The notes under the pieces are model-generated. The model searched no databases, was not told the origin of the DNA, and was given only the letters and a program-made list of their open reading frames with translations. DNA of 64,000 nt from Spirodela intermedia. Lineage: Eukaryota > Streptophyta > Magnoliopsida > Alismatales > Araceae. Shown here piece by piece: positions 62,493 through 64,000 of the stretch; position 1 is the stretch's first letter, and every line of letters starts with the position of its first letter. Location of the stretch: the NCBI GenBank assembly GCA_902729315.2, contig LR746264.1, forward strand, positions 3,362,878 through 3,426,877, written 5' to 3'. A program made the position numbers and the translations under genes.

Positions 62493-64000
62493 GATTGTTG
62501 CAAGACTATATTTGCTTTAGCCAAACCAAGACCATGATAGAGAGATTTAGTGAGCTCATTGAGGAAAAGATTGAGATCAAAGAAAAGGCATGGACATCAC
62601 GTTGTGGCTGTCCACCTCCTGCTTGAGGCAGGTGCCAAACCCATTTGTCAATTGTTAGGATCAATGTTTACACAAGTTTTATAAATATACATTACCTGAA
62701 AAGATGCCTTCTATTCAAATGTGTTAGCTTAGAGTCTCATAAAATGGCTACAAACACTAGATGTTCAAGGAAAAATATTTAGTGCAAAAATAGTCATGTC
62801 TCATAAAATGTTTAGTGAAAAATGTATCTTTGTTTGAATTTAGAAAGAGAGGATTATCATCTTTATTATGCCCTAAAGTAGACCTACATCATTATAGTCA
62901 TTTTTGAAATGTGAAAGACCATTGAATGTGAAGCTACTAAATCCACTTTATGATGTTTTAAGATAAATTATTCCCATACTTTATGAACAAAATAGAAATG
63001 TCAAAAAGAGGAACCAAGCAAACACCCCACATTAATTAACACTAATTTTGTCCACTTATTTTGAGAAATACTTGGCCTAGCCAAACCTGAATGAATTTTA
63101 AATCCCTTTAAAAAGTTGGTGTGATGGTTGAAAAATTAAAATTAACAGGATCTTAGCCAACTAATATTCAAGGACAATTATTAGCTCTCATCCATTGGTT
63201 AAAGCCAAAAAAATCAAATAAGTTATATTGAATTCAAAAGAAAAGTATTGGAATGATCTAGTAAAAGCTACTTTGGTTTGATATCTAGAATGAAAACTTC
63301 CCATCTTTCAAATCTTGACCAAATGCTAATCATACTTCAATGGAGAAAAACCATATTCTTCATACAAATTTCATGTAAATTAGTGAATATTATTTTGGTT
63401 ATTTTGAAAAATTATAGGAGATAATAACACATTAGAAAACCTAGTGTGTAATATTTACTAGAATATAGCTACATGGCCTGACCTTAAAAACTAGAATACA
63501 TGATATTGGTTTTGGAACCAAATGGCTGATGAAATTTCAGTTTAATTAACAGAGTCATGTGTTGGTTTGGTGAGGACAAAGTGCACTAAGTTAGTATATA
63601 AATATTGACTATTGAAAGATTTATATATTATCTTAAATTATTTGTAAACATGTTATTGTCATTTATATGCACTACTATTTTTGTTCACATTTATATGCAT
63701 CCATAAATGCAACTATTTTTATTCACATTATAATGTTTTAGTTATATTTATCAATTGGATTGTTATCATGCAATATGCTGCTGTGTTCTCTACACTACAT
63801 AGTAAATATATTCACCTACCATGTTATCGTCATTCATGTGTGCTTTTATGTGGTCCCAATATGACTGTGGTGCCATTCAGAGTTATGTATCATTACACAT
63901 CTACCCAACTATTTGTGATCATGATAAGAGTCTTCTTGTCATTAGAATGTTGAATAGTCAAGATCATTTTATTGATCCTCCTTGTTATCTGGTATGCACT
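62493..64000. other. AT-rich flank, nothing recognised
   Basis: No coding region, RNA gene or defined repeat could be supported in the last 1.5 kb. Confidence 0.5.

Overview
The window is nuclear DNA of a flowering plant, read from spliceosomal GT-AG introns, plant-specific protein families (GT37 fucosyltransferase, plastid-type G6PDH, GDSL lipase, GH28 pectinase) and decayed plant LTR retrotransposons. GC-rich exons beside AT-rich introns and spacers (GDSL, MORC, GH28 and GT37 genes) suggest a monocot, probably not a grass; this is inference only. Exon joins below were worked out by eye from splice sites, reading phase and protein similarity, and every listed join keeps the frame.

Layout. 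1-5.9 kb: repeat-rich and AT-rich, with the 3' end of a Ty1/copia element, a degenerate tandem array (about 1.1-2.7 kb) and a long diverged inverted repeat (about 2.7-5.9 kb). 6.0-19.7 kb: four plus-strand genes, namely a GAMETE CELL DEFECTIVE 1-like mitochondrial protein, a small DUF952 protein, a YTH-domain m6A reader and a GDSL esterase/lipase. 20.0-23.4 kb: a decayed Ty3/gypsy chromovirus on the minus strand. 23.6-31.2 kb: two minus-strand genes, an intronless MORC ATPase and an 11-exon P0-type (G6PD4-like) glucose-6-phosphate dehydrogenase homologue. 34.3-39.9 kb: a plus-strand pyroglutamyl-peptidase I and a GH28 polygalacturonase. 40-47 kb: microsatellite-rich and AT-rich DNA with no supported gene, including a 0.5 kb polypurine block. 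47.3-56.9 kb: a tandem pair of GT37 fucosyltransferase genes on the minus strand, the first intact and the second disabled, with an HIR (band-7) pseudogene fragment between them. 57.06-62.49 kb: a complete but dead Ty3/gypsy chromovirus with both LTRs, PBS and PPT recognisable. 62.5-64 kb: AT-rich, nothing recognised.

The genes do not form a pathway. Three concern the cell wall or secreted carbohydrate (GH28, two GT37), two concern nucleic-acid regulation (YTH, MORC), and the rest are organellar or housekeeping. GA/CT microsatellites recur at promoters, 5' UTRs and 5' splice sites. No undescribed gene system is evident. The items most worth a second look are the inverted-repeat block, the intronless MORC, the catalytically altered G6PDH homologue and the decaying GT37 duplicate.
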